A stretch of 64,000 nt of DNA from Teratosphaeria epicoccoides (taxonomy: Eukaryota; Ascomycota; Dothideomycetes; Mycosphaerellales; Teratosphaeriaceae): assembly GCA_021401465.1 (NCBI GenBank), contig JADDMT010000048.1, forward strand, positions 168,359 to 232,358, read 5' to 3'. Shown in pieces: positions 9,978-20,650 of this stretch. Positions within the stretch are counted from its first letter, which is position 1. The number at the start of each line of letters is the position of its first letter. The translations under genes and the position numbers were made by a program. The notes beneath the pieces are model-generated. The model had not been told where the DNA came from. It saw only the letters and a list, made by a program, of their open reading frames with translations, and did no database searches.

Positions 9978-12523
9978 CTAAAAATCCATATCATCCTCAT
10001 CATCATCTCCAGCCTCAATAAATACCAACCTCGTACCTTCAGCCGCCGTCTGCCAAATCTGTAGAACCCACGTGTCAGCACATCATCACCACAACTCAAT
10101 CTCACGCAGATAAACTTACATCAATCGTCGCATACTCATCCAAACAAGCCTCCAACTGCTGCACCGTGAACCCCTTCGCCAACACTCGCTCACGTACCCT
10201 CCGCAAATCCAACTCCCCGCGCCCTTCGCCCGTAGCAGCAGCGCCCGAGTCCCGCATACCAACGATCAAATTGTATATCTTGGTCGAGGGGGACTGGTCG
10301 CCGCGCCGATCCCGGTTGTCGTCGTAGAGACTGGCTTTGCTGACTTCGACCAGTCTTAAAGCTTCGTCGACATCGTCTGTGATGACTTCGTCTGCGAAGC
10401 GGAGACGCGCGAGAGCCTGTGAGAGACGGAGCACACCTAGGAGTGTGCGTGGAGATGTATGCGTGAAGGTCTTCTTGCCTGCTTCGTCTTTTTTCTGCTG
10501 TTGTCGTAGCCGGACGTACGCTCCTACAAGATAGTCCGAGACTGTTTTTGGTACGATGGGGCGGAATGAGCGGGCACGAGCGACCCACTGCCTGACTTCG
10601 TTGGGTGAGAAGATCAGGCCTCCGCCTTGAGGCTCAGGGTGAGCGTTGTGAATGTGCACGTGCGTGACGTGTCGGGCAAGCTCTTCGTCTGCGTCACGAG
10701 AAGGCGTGTCGAGGATAAGGAAGAGGACGTCGAATCTACTCAGGAGAGCTGCTGGCAAGTTTATGTTCTCAACAGGAGAAATTCGAGGGTTGTAGCGTCC
10801 ATACAGAGGGTTGGCGGCGGCGAGAATTGCTGTACGAGCGTTGAGAGTGGTTGTGATGCCGGCTTTGGAAATGGAGATGGTTTGCTGTTCCATCACTTCG
10901 TGAATTGCTGTTCGGTCGGAGTCATCCATTTTGTCGAATTCATCGATACAGCACGTTCCGTTGTCAGCCAAGACTAGAGCTCCGCCCTCAAGGACCATCT
11001 CGTCTGTCACTGGATCACGCATCACTGCCGCTGTCAGACCAACACCACTGCTGCCACGACCGGTTGTGTAGACGCCACGAGGAGCAACCTTGGTGATGTA
11101 CTTCAGGAGCTGAGATTTGGCAACACCTGGATCACCCATCAAGCAGACGTTGATGTCGCCACGAATGCGCATGCCGTCGCCCATTTCTTTAGTCACACCA
11201 CCAATCAGCTGAAGTAGCAGCGCCTTCTTTACATCCAGATGACCGAAGATCTCAGGCGCGATAGATCGACTGAGGTACTCGTATAGTTGACCAGATTGCT
11301 CCAAGTCGGCCATGCGGCGGAGAGTCGTCGGTGCCAGCACCATGTTGTCGTATGCCTTCTTGTGCTGGTTGACGTACTGTGCCTCCAGGTAGGTATCGGT
11401 AAGCAGTCCGGCCTTTATAGCTTGAAAGCCAGTATATGGAGTTGGCAAGAAAATACCTGCAATATCGACGACATCGCCAGGGTTGATCTGCCTGGTTAAA
11501 GCACCATGGCAGTGCACAGTGAGCTGTCTAGGGATGTGTCCGACGGGAACCTGATCTGCCATCTCCTGGATCTTGACTTCCTGGAAGGGCAAGAACTTGG
11601 AGGCACGAGTCGATAGGAACAGCTGTCCTTTGGCATTGCTGTTTCGGCAATCTTCTGAATTACACTCGATCAATGGTGTGAACTGCTTTGAAGTCACAGG
11701 TTGAAAGATCTCGTGCCCACAGCGATCGCAAGAGTAAGCATTGACCTGCACTGATGGCTTGACGTCCGATACCCTGGTCGTGATGCCGCGGACGGTGATA
11801 AGATGGCCAAGGTGCCCACCACGCACTTGCCGTACAGCCATTGCCTTTGCGCCTTTTTCGCTGCTTGAACCAGATGGTGTAATAGGCTTAAAGTTGAGCG
11901 TGTATCTCCGCGTGAGCTCAGGTGGGAATATCGAATCTGGTACAATTCCTTCCCCGCCAGCTTCAATCTGTTGTCGAACGTTCTCGTTGCGCCTCGATCG
12001 CTGAGTCATGATGATATCCAGGACATCGTCTTTGAAGCTCGGCTCTCCGCTAGGCGTGGGTAGCACTTTGTCCACAGCTCGGGAGAAGAGCTCGATGTAG
12101 TGATAGCAGTTGCGTTGGATTGAAGACACCAGCTGCAGCTCCATCGCCTCGTCCTCGTCTAATGTTCGCTCGTACTGTTCCAGGTCGTCCAGCTCGACCA
12201 GGATCTGCGACTTTGATCTTTCTGAGACATCGCACAGTGTGTTCATGTACTTTGCTTTTGATCGTGGCGCACGTCTCCGTGTTCGCCGTGCACCATTGCC
12301 ATCTTCTGCATCATCCTTAAAGTCGTACTCATCGCTGTCGCCGTCTAGGTTCAGACCGTCCAGCGCCTCCTCAGTCTCTGAAGTTGACGATTTGAAGTTG
12401 CGCAGGAAATCCTCAAATTTCTCTGGAGCATTGTTAGCATCGTCGTCTTTAACATCAAGCAAACTGCTCGTTACCCTGTTGTAGCTCGTAGTTGGCGAGC
12501 GCCTTGTGTTGGAGAAGCGCCAT
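9978..12523 (-). CDS. MCM7: MCM7, replicative helicase subunit
   Basis: Three exons, 12523-12475, 12422-10120 and 10058-9978, keep phase and give 810 residues, the usual length. The first 52-bp intron (GTAACG donor, GCTAAC branch, CCAG) joins MALLQHKALANYELQQ to EKFEDFLRNFKSS; the long open frame upstream of 12523 is therefore leader, not protein. The last 61-bp intron (GTAAGT, GTGCTGAC, TACAG) adds the acidic tail with IWQTAAEGTRLVFIEAG. The zinc site is CDRCG..C..C, followed by the subunit-specific PFQEVKIQEMADQVPVGHIP. The AAA+ core has Walker A GDPGVAKSQLL, Walker B CIDEFDKM and the arginine finger in LSRFDVLF. MCM7 is one of six subunits of the MCM2-7 ring, loaded at origins in G1 and activated in S phase, in the nucleus. 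Confidence 0.96.
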
Positions 12524-13863
12524 TGCGATTTGGCGGCCTCCTTTCTGCGCAAGTCGCAGTTAGTGCCCGTATTGCAGTCCAGTCGGCGCGGTGTATGGAG
12601 GCTCGGCTGGTCTTGCTGCGCCACTGTGCGTGATGTTGTTGGTTTGTCCCTAATGTGCTGAGTATAGAAGAGTTCGAAGGAGTTTGAAAAGACGCCGGGC
12701 GGCTTCACGCGTAAAGCAGAACCCCAGAACGCGTTCTGCTCCAACTTGTCCAATCAAAACTCTCGAAATTTTCTAGCGCGTCTTTACCCCCGGCCCGGCC
12801 CGCCTGCTGCACTTCATGAATTTTGCTCACGCTTCTACCTTCTTCCTTCATCATGAACAACGCAAAACATCAACACTGCCGTAAAAGCATTTTCGACTCG
12901 AGAGCCCGCCGTGCACGCCACGGTGCGAGGCTCCATGACGACGAAAACCGTCTGTGCTAGTGGAGAGCGAGAACTTTCTCGTAGAGGATCTTGGGTGCCG
13001 TTTGCTCGTTGCCTGCAGAGGCCTGTGGAGCAGAGGGCAATGATCAGCTGTACATACTGCCATTGAAGGCGCCGTCTATTGTGAACTTGGCCCGATAGGG
13101 ATTCCAGAGGAGAAACCAGGTTTGAGGTACAGACGCCCTTGTGCAACCGGTGGCTGCGTTCAACGCTACTGCATTGCCGTCATCAGCGGGATGGGCCCGA
13201 GACACTAAGAAACCTGTGTCAGCTGCTGGTTTGTCATTCTGACTTGGCTCCAGCGTTGGAAGAGGTGCACCCTGGCGGCATACGTTGTCTTGGTCATCCT
13301 GGTCCATGAATGAAGAACGCACAGTCAAGCACTAAGTGTCACACGTAATACGCCGATGTATGTCATGGATGCTCAGGGTTTGGGCCTGAATAAGTGACGC
13401 AAATGGTTGGCCACACGAGAGCTACAGGAAGTCCTGCTCAATCAATTTCGCCCATTTCGGAGAGGCCCGCAGCGGTCATCTCATCGACTTCTCTCCAGTA
13501 TTCCGCTCCTCAGCCTGCCTCACCTCGACATCCTGCTCCACCTCGACATCCTGCTCCCTCTCGACGGCCAGTTCCCCCTCAATCCCCTGCTCCCCCTCAA
13601 TCCCCTGCTCCTCCTCAACGCCCTGCTCCTTCCCAACGCCCTGCTCTTCCTCAACACCCCGCCCCTCCCCACCGCCCTGCCCCTCCTCAGAAGCCTCCTA
13701 GGCCACCCGCGCCTCCTCCGTCATCTCAATAGCCTTCGTCGTAACATACGCAATCACAGTCAAGAGATCAACTCTAAAGCTCCTCTCTCTCCCAACATCG
13801 TACGTACACTCCTGGAAACGCGCCCTGCTGTCTCTCCGCATCTTCGGCAACTTCGCGACCCGT
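12524..13863. other. Region upstream of MCM7, with a low-complexity repeat
   Basis: The first 300 bases are the MCM7 promoter and leader; GCACTAAC..GCGCAG just before the ATG could be the end of a leader intron. A minus-strand frame at 13328-13044 (94 residues, beginning MTVRSSFMDQDDQDN) has reasonable composition but no recognisable motif, and I do not call it a gene. The right part holds the 15-bp tandem repeat listed separately. Confidence 0.4.
13514..13720. repeat. 15-bp proline-coding tandem repeat
   Basis: About a dozen imperfect copies of a CCTGCTCCNCCTCAA unit. In the plus frame that starts at 13394 it reads as PAPPQ/PAPPR pentapeptides within a 112-residue frame (PAPPQSPAPPQRPAPSQRP). 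On the minus strand the same DNA is a G-rich tract. Copy number at such repeats changes easily by slippage. Whether the 112-residue plus-strand frame is translated is unknown. Confidence 0.6.
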
Positions 13864-14301
13864 TTAACAAGCTTGCGCGCAAAAGTTTCCGCACGCCTCG
13901 TCTGCCCATGCATGGTGCGATCCACATCTCCAGGCCCGCGAGAGCCTGCATCCAGGCGTCTCGGCATACGGCTGGGCTGGATGAATGTTATCGCGGTCCT
14001 CGATGTCTGGCTTCGGCATGGGCACAGCGCCGATAAGGTGTGGGAGGAGAGCGTCGCAGTCGACGTCGAGCTTCTTCCACTCCTCGAAGTCGAAGCAGAC
14101 GTTCTCCCAATCACAATCCCGCATTGCCTGGACGAGTGCTTCGACTTCGTGAGCGCCATAGCGCTCCTGGATGTCTAGGTGCAATTCATTGCCCAGGCGC
14201 TCGATCTCTGGGATGTCGGGTCCAGACTTCCCGTACACGCAGAGAGCGCAGCTCGGGCTGGTGATGACCCAAGGCACGAAGCACTCCTCTTTTTTAGACA
14301 T
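13864..14301 (-). CDS. Hypothetical protein
   Basis: A 145-residue frame starting MSKKEECFVPWVITSP. The N-terminal 100 residues have the composition of a real protein (PDIPEIERLGNELHLDIQER, then VQAMRDCDWENVCFDFEEW and LLPHLIGAVPMPKPDIEDRD). The last 40 become rich in W, C and H and look out of frame. A different minus frame (open to 13698) takes over at about 13960 and carries KLVKRVAKLPKMRRD and RSFRVDLLTVIAYVTTKAIEM, so an unrecognised intron or a frameshift may join the two. No family is recognised. The neighbouring proline-coding repeat lies just beyond the end of the second frame. Confidence 0.35.
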   Translation of the reverse strand: MSKKEECFVPWVITSPSCALCVYGKSGPDIPEIERLGNELHLDIQERYGAHEVEALVQAMRDCDWENVCFDFEEWKKLDVDCDALLPHLIGAVPMPKPDIEDRDNIHPAQPYAETPGCRLSRAWRCGSHHAWADEACGNFCAQAC

Positions 14302-17092
14302 GGTTGCCCTTGCAGCCGGACTCGCCGACAGTGGTGATGATTGGGAAAGGCAGTTTTGTTGTCGGGCTCTGCCGCGGATTGTGCTGGACGTTCAAAATGC
14401 ACCGCGTTCAAGCCGATGGTCGAATGGTCTACTCCTGAGCCTTCTCGATTCGGCGGATCGCAGGATGTCAAGGCGGAGCTGGAGTCGAGGGGCGTGCCGG
14501 TGGGCCAAGATCTGCAGCCGTCATCCGACTCTGAGTCGTCTTCGTAGCACTGACCTGCTATGGAGATGGTTGGAAACGGTTCTGCATCAGAGTCCGCCGC
14601 ATGCCAGAAAAACCTTGGAAAAGCTCGCCCTCGGTGACTGTTGGGAGTACGATTGGGTCCTGAGATACGGCCCGTGTAACGAGATCTGGCTCAGCTCCTG
14701 ATGCGGCCATATGTGTGGGCACCGTGGCAGAGTGGGCGTCGGACTTGGTTGGAGGCTGTTCTGCGGCTGGTCTTTCGGTCGTGCTGTTGTTATGACCTAG
14801 CTCCTGAACGTATACCACATTCCGTGTACTTGGTCTGATGCGACTGGACCTCCACCTCCCTGGTATAACTGGTGCGGTTGCGGTCCGGAAGCACAGTGGC
14901 AGGAGGGACATCGGGCCGTCTGATGTTGGTCAGAAATGCTCTCGAGCGCCTTTGGAAGAAAGTCCTTACGGTGAAGTCGAAGAGAAGAGAAATTGTGGAA
15001 GTGATTGTTAATTTGGACGACAAACAGGTGCTGATGAATGTTGAGGCTTTTCGCTAGACAAATCGTGGAAGAAGATGTCGAAGGGTAGTCTTGAAATTTT
15101 GACGCAGCGCGGTTTCTTATATACTCATAAGTTCTCAGACCGTTCCGCGCCCCAGATCTGCTTTCATAGCTCCTGCTCGAAGTGGTCAGGGTCGAAGATA
15201 TCCTACCGCCAGACCGGCAACCACATCTTCAGCGTGTGATGAGTGGTCGACACTTTGGGAAGGCATAGTGGAATACCCTGACGACCTGCAGTCGCTGAGG
15301 TCATGGTCATCACCCGAATGGTCGTCGTTGGCCGGCTCGTAAAGTGCTCTCAACTTGGCAGCTTCTTCGTGGTCTACTTGTTCTTCAAGGAACAGGTGTG
15401 AAGTCCGAGGTCAAGTCTTCGCCGGCCAAGGCAAGGCGTTTTGCTGGTTGGCATCGCAGATGGATTGGTGAAGCGACGCGCCGCTCTCTACACTCGCTGG
15501 CGTCGTGGCATCTTTCTTGTCCGAAGTGTTTCCAGCGATAACGCGATGGACATTGGCCAAGTTGTTCTTGAGCTGCATATCGATTACTCCAGCTGTGAAA
15601 AGCTGCACTCTTCACTCTACTGAGTGGCTTGCTGCTCTCCATCATCTTGATGTACGTATTGCTTGACTGCCTCAAGACCGTCACCATCAGACTTGCCACG
15701 TTATTCGTAGCAATCGCTGCAGAGAGCATACCTTGAAAAACTGGTCAGGGATATGCTCTGGTGATATCACAAAACTCGAATATGAAGAGGCCATGTGGAT
15801 GAGGACGCCAAGCACATGATGTTGACCTCATGTGGAGCTTGCCTTTCTGGGAATTGTACTGCCACTACGTAAAGTGAGCTTGACGTGGGAAAAGGACTGG
15901 GAGATGGACGGTCATTCTTTTCGTCCACGATCGAACCACACTTTGTTGTCAGTCGCTCATACTGGTCAAATTACTCAGCAAGTGGTTGGCGAGTCATGTC
16001 CGCTTACAATGGAGGTGATTTCTCCAGCAGGAAGCATCGTTCGACTGTATCATGGACCCAATAGGTACGAATCTGTTACTGCTTGCCTCGATCAAGGATG
16101 ACCTGCGCGAGACACGAGCACGCGATTGTCTCACAGTCGTGCTCGAAGCGTTTTTGGACGAAGACATTGTTTGATAGACTCATGGGGGCAGTGCGCGGGC
16201 ACGCCACCTTGGCGGAACTGGGGCCCATGAAACAATTTCCCCTGGGAGCTTTGAGCGATATTTAAATCGCGACAAAGATCTCAAGAGGCCTTTTCATCAA
16301 CTGTGACAATCTGCGCGGTCGAGTGCCATTGGCCATGATCAAGAGTTCGGAGTCCTATCCGGTCGAGTCGGTCTCGCCATGGCTTGACTTGGCGGTCCGA
16401 TGTCTCAACGACATTCTCGGGACGTTACGTGAGCATCAATCTCCTCTTGCAGGCAGGTGTATTTGCAGAACGACAGGGCATTCGAGGTTTGTCGGAGATG
16501 ACTTGATGATGCAACGCGTCATGCAGTCCGAGCTCAGGGCATGGTGCGTTACACCAACACAGCCTGTGCAAGCGTGTGGCGTGTTTGGCGTGTATGATTG
16601 TGCGGCATGGCATTGATGTAGACCAGATATTGTGAAAAGCAGGGTCGAAAGTAGTTGGGCGGGGCAACAGAGGAGCAAGTTCCCATTAAAGTTTGTCAGC
16701 GGATTCAGGCGGAACAGGTGAGAAAGTCGTGCCTGCTTCGGCGCAACCCCGACAAATCAGCATCTGTATCAACATCTGAGGAAACCGCGGTGCGCTTGAC
16801 CTAGTCTGCCACTGTCGTGGAGCATTTGTGTCTCACGGCTTTGCACAATCCGCAGAGAAACTGCAGCGGGACGAGCCGCGCACTGATGCAGAAGGCTGGT
16901 TCGTGAACTTCCTCCGCACAGAACCCTGCAACGTGTGGGTTGACGAAAAGATCCAAGTAAGGAGCGGGCTTAGCACACAGACCTCAGCGTCGTCCCCGAA
17001 AATCTCTTCTCTTCACTACTGATGTCTCACGCCGCCATCAACACAACGATCAAGTACACGCGGGAGGCCTCCATGACCGACACTCGGGCAGC
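14302..17092. other. Gene-poor region, 2.8 kb
   Basis: Many short frames on both strands, none with a recognisable domain. The most protein-like is 14872-15057 on the plus strand (61 residues, with LWKKVLTVKSKRREIVEVIV and NLDDKQVLMNVEAFR), which may be an exon or relic of a lost gene. The last 100 bases, rich in CT and with TCTTCTCTTCACTACTGATG, look like the leader of IRE1. Confidence 0.4.
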
Positions 17093-20000
17093 ATGCAGCC
17101 CTCGAGAGCCCCCAGCATAAAGGAGTTGTTGGTATGGGGCGTCCTGTTTCCTGCCTTTGTGTCGGGCTCTGGTCTGCAGCACCAAGATGCCCACTATCCT
17201 TCCAAATCCGACCATAGGGACAATCTGTCAGTGGGCCAACAGCGCTACCATACCCCAGGCTCGTTACAGACGCCGCTGAGCGGCCAACGAGACCCGTTCG
17301 ACAGACACGCCAACAGCAAGGATGACCGCTCCCGGTCACCCTCACGATCCCGTGCAAGCCGCGCAGACGAGCGCGCCATTGCCACGTTCGCGGCCTCCGG
17401 CGAGAAATCGGGGGTGCGGGCGTTCCCTCCAGCTCTCACCAGCTCGGCGCCGTTGAGTACGGCCGGGCTCCTTACGCGACGCGATCAGCCGGCGCGGTCT
17501 TTGGAGGATTGGCAAGTGGAGGACATCGTCCTCTTGGCGACTGTCGACGGACAGCTGCATGCAGTGGATAGGAAGAATGCGGCCACGAAGTGGACCGTCA
17601 TGGTGGACAAGCCAATGGTGGACATTCAGTACCGTTGGCGGAATAGAAGTGAGGAGGAGGCGTATGAATATGATGAGACTGGGCGGCGAGATCAGATTTG
17701 GGTGGTGGAGCCGAGTCAGGATGGTGCCATATACATCTACAATCCGAGGTTGGGGCACGACCTGAAACGGCTGCCTGCGACCGTGAAGAGTCTGTTTGAG
17801 CAGGCACCGTATGCCTTTGGCGGCCACATCTATACCGGAGAGAAGAAAACGGTGCTCTACACTATTGACGCTGCTAGTGGCAAGGTCTTGCGAGAGTTCA
17901 GCTCGTCCGGTGCCATGTCTAAAGAAGCCAGTTGCAAGCGTGTTAACCCTTTGGAGACGCTCGAAGATGAAGAGTGCGAGCCCATTCGGACTATTACTAT
18001 TGGCAGGACCGAGTACACTATCGGCGTTCAAGACGGCAACAGCGTCGACTCCGAGCCCCTTTGCATCATTCGCTATTTCGAATGGACGCCGAATACCTTT
18101 GACAACGACTTGCGACTTCAATACGCAGAAACCTTGGACAAGAAGTATGTCTACACGAAACATGATGGCTCTATTTACCTTGGTCGTGCTGGTGGCGACA
18201 TTAAGGACTTCGGGCTTGTCAACAAGAAGCTCGAAGCTCCTGTGGCTAGAGCTTTCGATGTGGTCAGACCTGTCGATCAAGGACAGAGCGGTGCAGCCCT
18301 GGTTGTGCTGCCGCAACCTGTCGATCGATCAGCGAATGCGTTGAACGACCTTGAAGATGACCGACCGGAAAGCGTATATGTGCGGTGCGACATGAACGGC
18401 AGTTGCTACGCGCTATCTGAAACAAACTATCCCCTCGCCGCCAAGAATGCACCCAAATCGCATTGGTATGAGCGCAGTACATACTATGCTCCAGCCATCA
18501 ACGTCTTCGAGACCGGGCTGCTCGAAAAAGCGTTCTCTGGCGTGCACGAGCTGCACCGCCCAGACCAATCAGGACAACGCGCAATTGATGCTCCACAATA
18601 CCCTGGCATCGACGCACCACCACCGAGAGAAGACGCGACACAAGAACAGGCTGTCGTATCGATCTCGCAACCAAGTACTTGGGGTGACCAGATGGTTTCG
18701 CTGAAGAGTGTGCTTATGCTGTTCCTGGTCATTGGTGCGGCATGCGGCACGTGGTATGCCCAGGACAAGGGCATGCTCGCAAAGGCCAAAGCAGGCGCCT
18801 CCACTGAGTTTTTGCCTGCCAACATACCTGGACCGATCATCGTCCCGGAGACAAAGGCTGAGGAGCTCAAGAATGAGCAACCACCGCAGACCCCTAAACT
18901 TCGTGAGCACGAACCTGCGAAAGAAACCATCTTCCCGCATGACTCAGCTGTCGAGGTTAGTCCAGATGCTGAGAAGGAAGACGATGATCTTGTCCGCGTT
19001 GAGACGGCCGACGCAGTTGAAGAAGCTGAAGAGAACGGCAACTTTGACACGCCGAAACAGAAGGGTCATAAGCGTGGCAAGCGTGGTGGTCGCAAACAAC
19101 GTGAGAAGGAACAGAATGCCGCCGAAGCAAAGGCGAAGCGGAAACCGAGCAATGTGCCTCAGCCCGCCGAGGTCATCACTGTCGCTGCTTCCGAAAGCGC
19201 CCAGGTTGCTGGACCATTGCAGATCAACAGTCTCATCATCCACACGGACAAGGTCATTGGACAAGGCAGCTGCGGCACTTGTGTATTCGAGGGCTCGTTC
19301 GAGGGACGCGAAGTCGCTGTCAAGCGAATGTTGTCGCAGTACTACGAGCTGGCTTCCCAAGAGGTCTCCTTCTTGCAACAGAGTGATGATCATCAGAACG
19401 TCGTGCGGTACTTTTGTCAGCAGAAGGACGATCACTTCCTCTACATTGCGGTCGAGCTGTGCCAAGCCAGTCTGTTCGAGGTCTGGGATCCAGATAAGGC
19501 TCGAGCAGAGGAGCGCCAAAACCAGCTGAGAAATCTGAAGTTGGCGATTCAGCAAGACCCTCCGCGTGCGCTTAAGCAGCTGGCGGACGGCCTATACCAC
19601 TTGCACAACCTGCGCATTATCCACCGTGACATCAAACCTCAAAATATCTTGGTGGCGTTCCCGAAGCGAGGTCACAGCGAGAAAGGGCCTAGACTTGTGA
19701 TCTCTGACTTTGGTCTTGGCAAGAATCTGCCAGAGAATGTCAGCACCCTCATTGACCCCACCGGCAACGCAGGCACATCAGGCTGGAAAGCTCCTGAGCT
19801 CATCTCTCAGCCACGCGAGAGTTCAACCCATAGCCAATCTCACCACACCAACGACAGTACTAACGCATCTGCGAATGGCACGCCCTCCACATCAGGTGTC
19901 AAACGTGCCGCCGACATCTTCTCACTCGGCTGTCTATTCTTCTGGGTCTTGACTGACGGCATTCATCCTTATGAGGACGAAAACGGGTGGCAACAGCTTC

Positions 20001-20650
20001 GCGAACTGAACATCAAGCGCGACAACAAGAAGATGGACGTACTCGAGCGATGGAATGATGCGTATGAGCCCATGCAGCTGATCACGAGTATGCTGGAGCA
20101 CCGTCCAGAGCATCGACCGACCGCCTTGCAGGTATTGAACCATCCATTCTTCTGGTCGGCAGACAAGCGACTGTCTTTCTTGTGCGATTGCTCGGATCAT
20201 TTTGAAAGAGAGCCAAGGGGTGTGCCGACAGATGGCTATGCCGGTGATTCTGCCGGTCTTGGTAAGCTCCCAACCCAATGCTCAACTCCTACTGCAAGCA
20301 CTAACATCGACCTAGCCCTCCTCGAATCTCGCTGTGAAGAAATCATAGGGCCTAAGGTGGATTTCCTCGCCAAGCTCGACCGCGTCTTTGTTGATACCCT
20401 AGGCAAGCAACGGAAGTACTCTGGAAACCGCGTCTTGGACTTGTTACGAGCGCTACGGAACAAGAAGAATCACTATGAGGACATGCCTGAGGGTGTCAAA
20501 AAGCTTGTGGGTGCGCTGCCGGATGGGTATTTGAACTATTGGACGAGAAAGTTCCCGCGGCTGTTGATGGCGTGTTATGAGGTCGTGCATGAGATTGGAA
20601 TCGAGAAGGGCGATAGGTTTAGGGGATATTTTCAGGCGGGTGTGGCTTAG
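17093..20650 (+). CDS. IRE1: IRE1, ER stress sensor kinase/endoribonuclease
   Basis: The frame is open over 1185 codons. It starts with a signal peptide (LLVWGVLFPAFVSGS), then a lumenal beta-propeller-like domain with VLLATVDGQLHAVDRKNAATK and IYIYNPRLGHDL. One membrane span, MVSLKSVLMLFLVIGAACGT, lies near residue 545. After an acidic/basic linker comes the kinase: IGQGSCGTCVFEG, VAVKRM, IIHRDIKPQNIL, ISDFGLGKN and AADIFSLGCLFFWVLTDG. The C-terminal RNase (KEN) domain reads LDLLRALRNKKNHYEDMPE and YWTRKFPRLLMACYEVV. It senses unfolded protein in the ER and cleaves HAC1-type mRNA. A probable 54-bp intron at 20262-20315 (GTAAGC, CACTAAC, CTAG) lies exactly between kinase and RNase. It is a multiple of three and has no stop, so splicing gives 1167 residues and retention gives 1185. 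Confidence 0.96.
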   Translation: MQPSRAPSIKELLVWGVLFPAFVSGSGLQHQDAHYPSKSDHRDNLSVGQQRYHTPGSLQTPLSGQRDPFDRHANSKDDRSRSPSRSRASRADERAIATFAASGEKSGVRAFPPALTSSAPLSTAGLLTRRDQPARSLEDWQVEDIVLLATVDGQLHAVDRKNAATKWTVMVDKPMVDIQYRWRNRSEEEAYEYDETGRRDQIWVVEPSQDGAIYIYNPRLGHDLKRLPATVKSLFEQAPYAFGGHIYTGEKKTVLYTIDAASGKVLREFSSSGAMSKEASCKRVNPLETLEDEECEPIRTITIGRTEYTIGVQDGNSVDSEPLCIIRYFEWTPNTFDNDLRLQYAETLDKKYVYTKHDGSIYLGRAGGDIKDFGLVNKKLEAPVARAFDVVRPVDQGQSGAALVVLPQPVDRSANALNDLEDDRPESVYVRCDMNGSCYALSETNYPLAAKNAPKSHWYERSTYYAPAINVFETGLLEKAFSGVHELHRPDQSGQRAIDAPQYPGIDAPPPREDATQEQAVVSISQPSTWGDQMVSLKSVLMLFLVIGAACGTWYAQDKGMLAKAKAGASTEFLPANIPGPIIVPETKAEELKNEQPPQTPKLREHEPAKETIFPHDSAVEVSPDAEKEDDDLVRVETADAVEEAEENGNFDTPKQKGHKRGKRGGRKQREKEQNAAEAKAKRKPSNVPQPAEVITVAASESAQVAGPLQINSLIIHTDKVIGQGSCGTCVFEGSFEGREVAVKRMLSQYYELASQEVSFLQQSDDHQNVVRYFCQQKDDHFLYIAVELCQASLFEVWDPDKARAEERQNQLRNLKLAIQQDPPRALKQLADGLYHLHNLRIIHRDIKPQNILVAFPKRGHSEKGPRLVISDFGLGKNLPENVSTLIDPTGNAGTSGWKAPELISQPRESSTHSQSHHTNDSTNASANGTPSTSGVKRAADIFSLGCLFFWVLTDGIHPYEDENGWQQLRELNIKRDNKKMDVLERWNDAYEPMQLITSMLEHRPEHRPTALQVLNHPFFWSADKRLSFLCDCSDHFEREPRGVPTDGYAGDSAGLGKLPTQCSTPTASTNIDLALLESRCEEIIGPKVDFLAKLDRVFVDTLGKQRKYSGNRVLDLLRALRNKKNHYEDMPEGVKKLVGALPDGYLNYWTRKFPRLLMACYEVVHEIGIEKGDRFRGYFQAGVA

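Noticed and set aside
12524..12753. N-terminal extension of MCM7 to 12753
   Set aside because: A 52-bp intron joins an ATG at 12523 to the core and gives the normal 810-residue length; the extension is leader and intron read through.
13407..14036. A 209-codon plus-strand frame over the 15-bp repeat
   Set aside because: A shifted reading of the repeat gives a leucine/proline run (LNPLLPLNPLLLLNALL); it is a by-product of the repeat's other frame.
18944..19555. A 203-codon minus-strand frame inside IRE1
   Set aside because: It is the antisense reflection of the IRE1 kinase region, with no start context or domain of its own.
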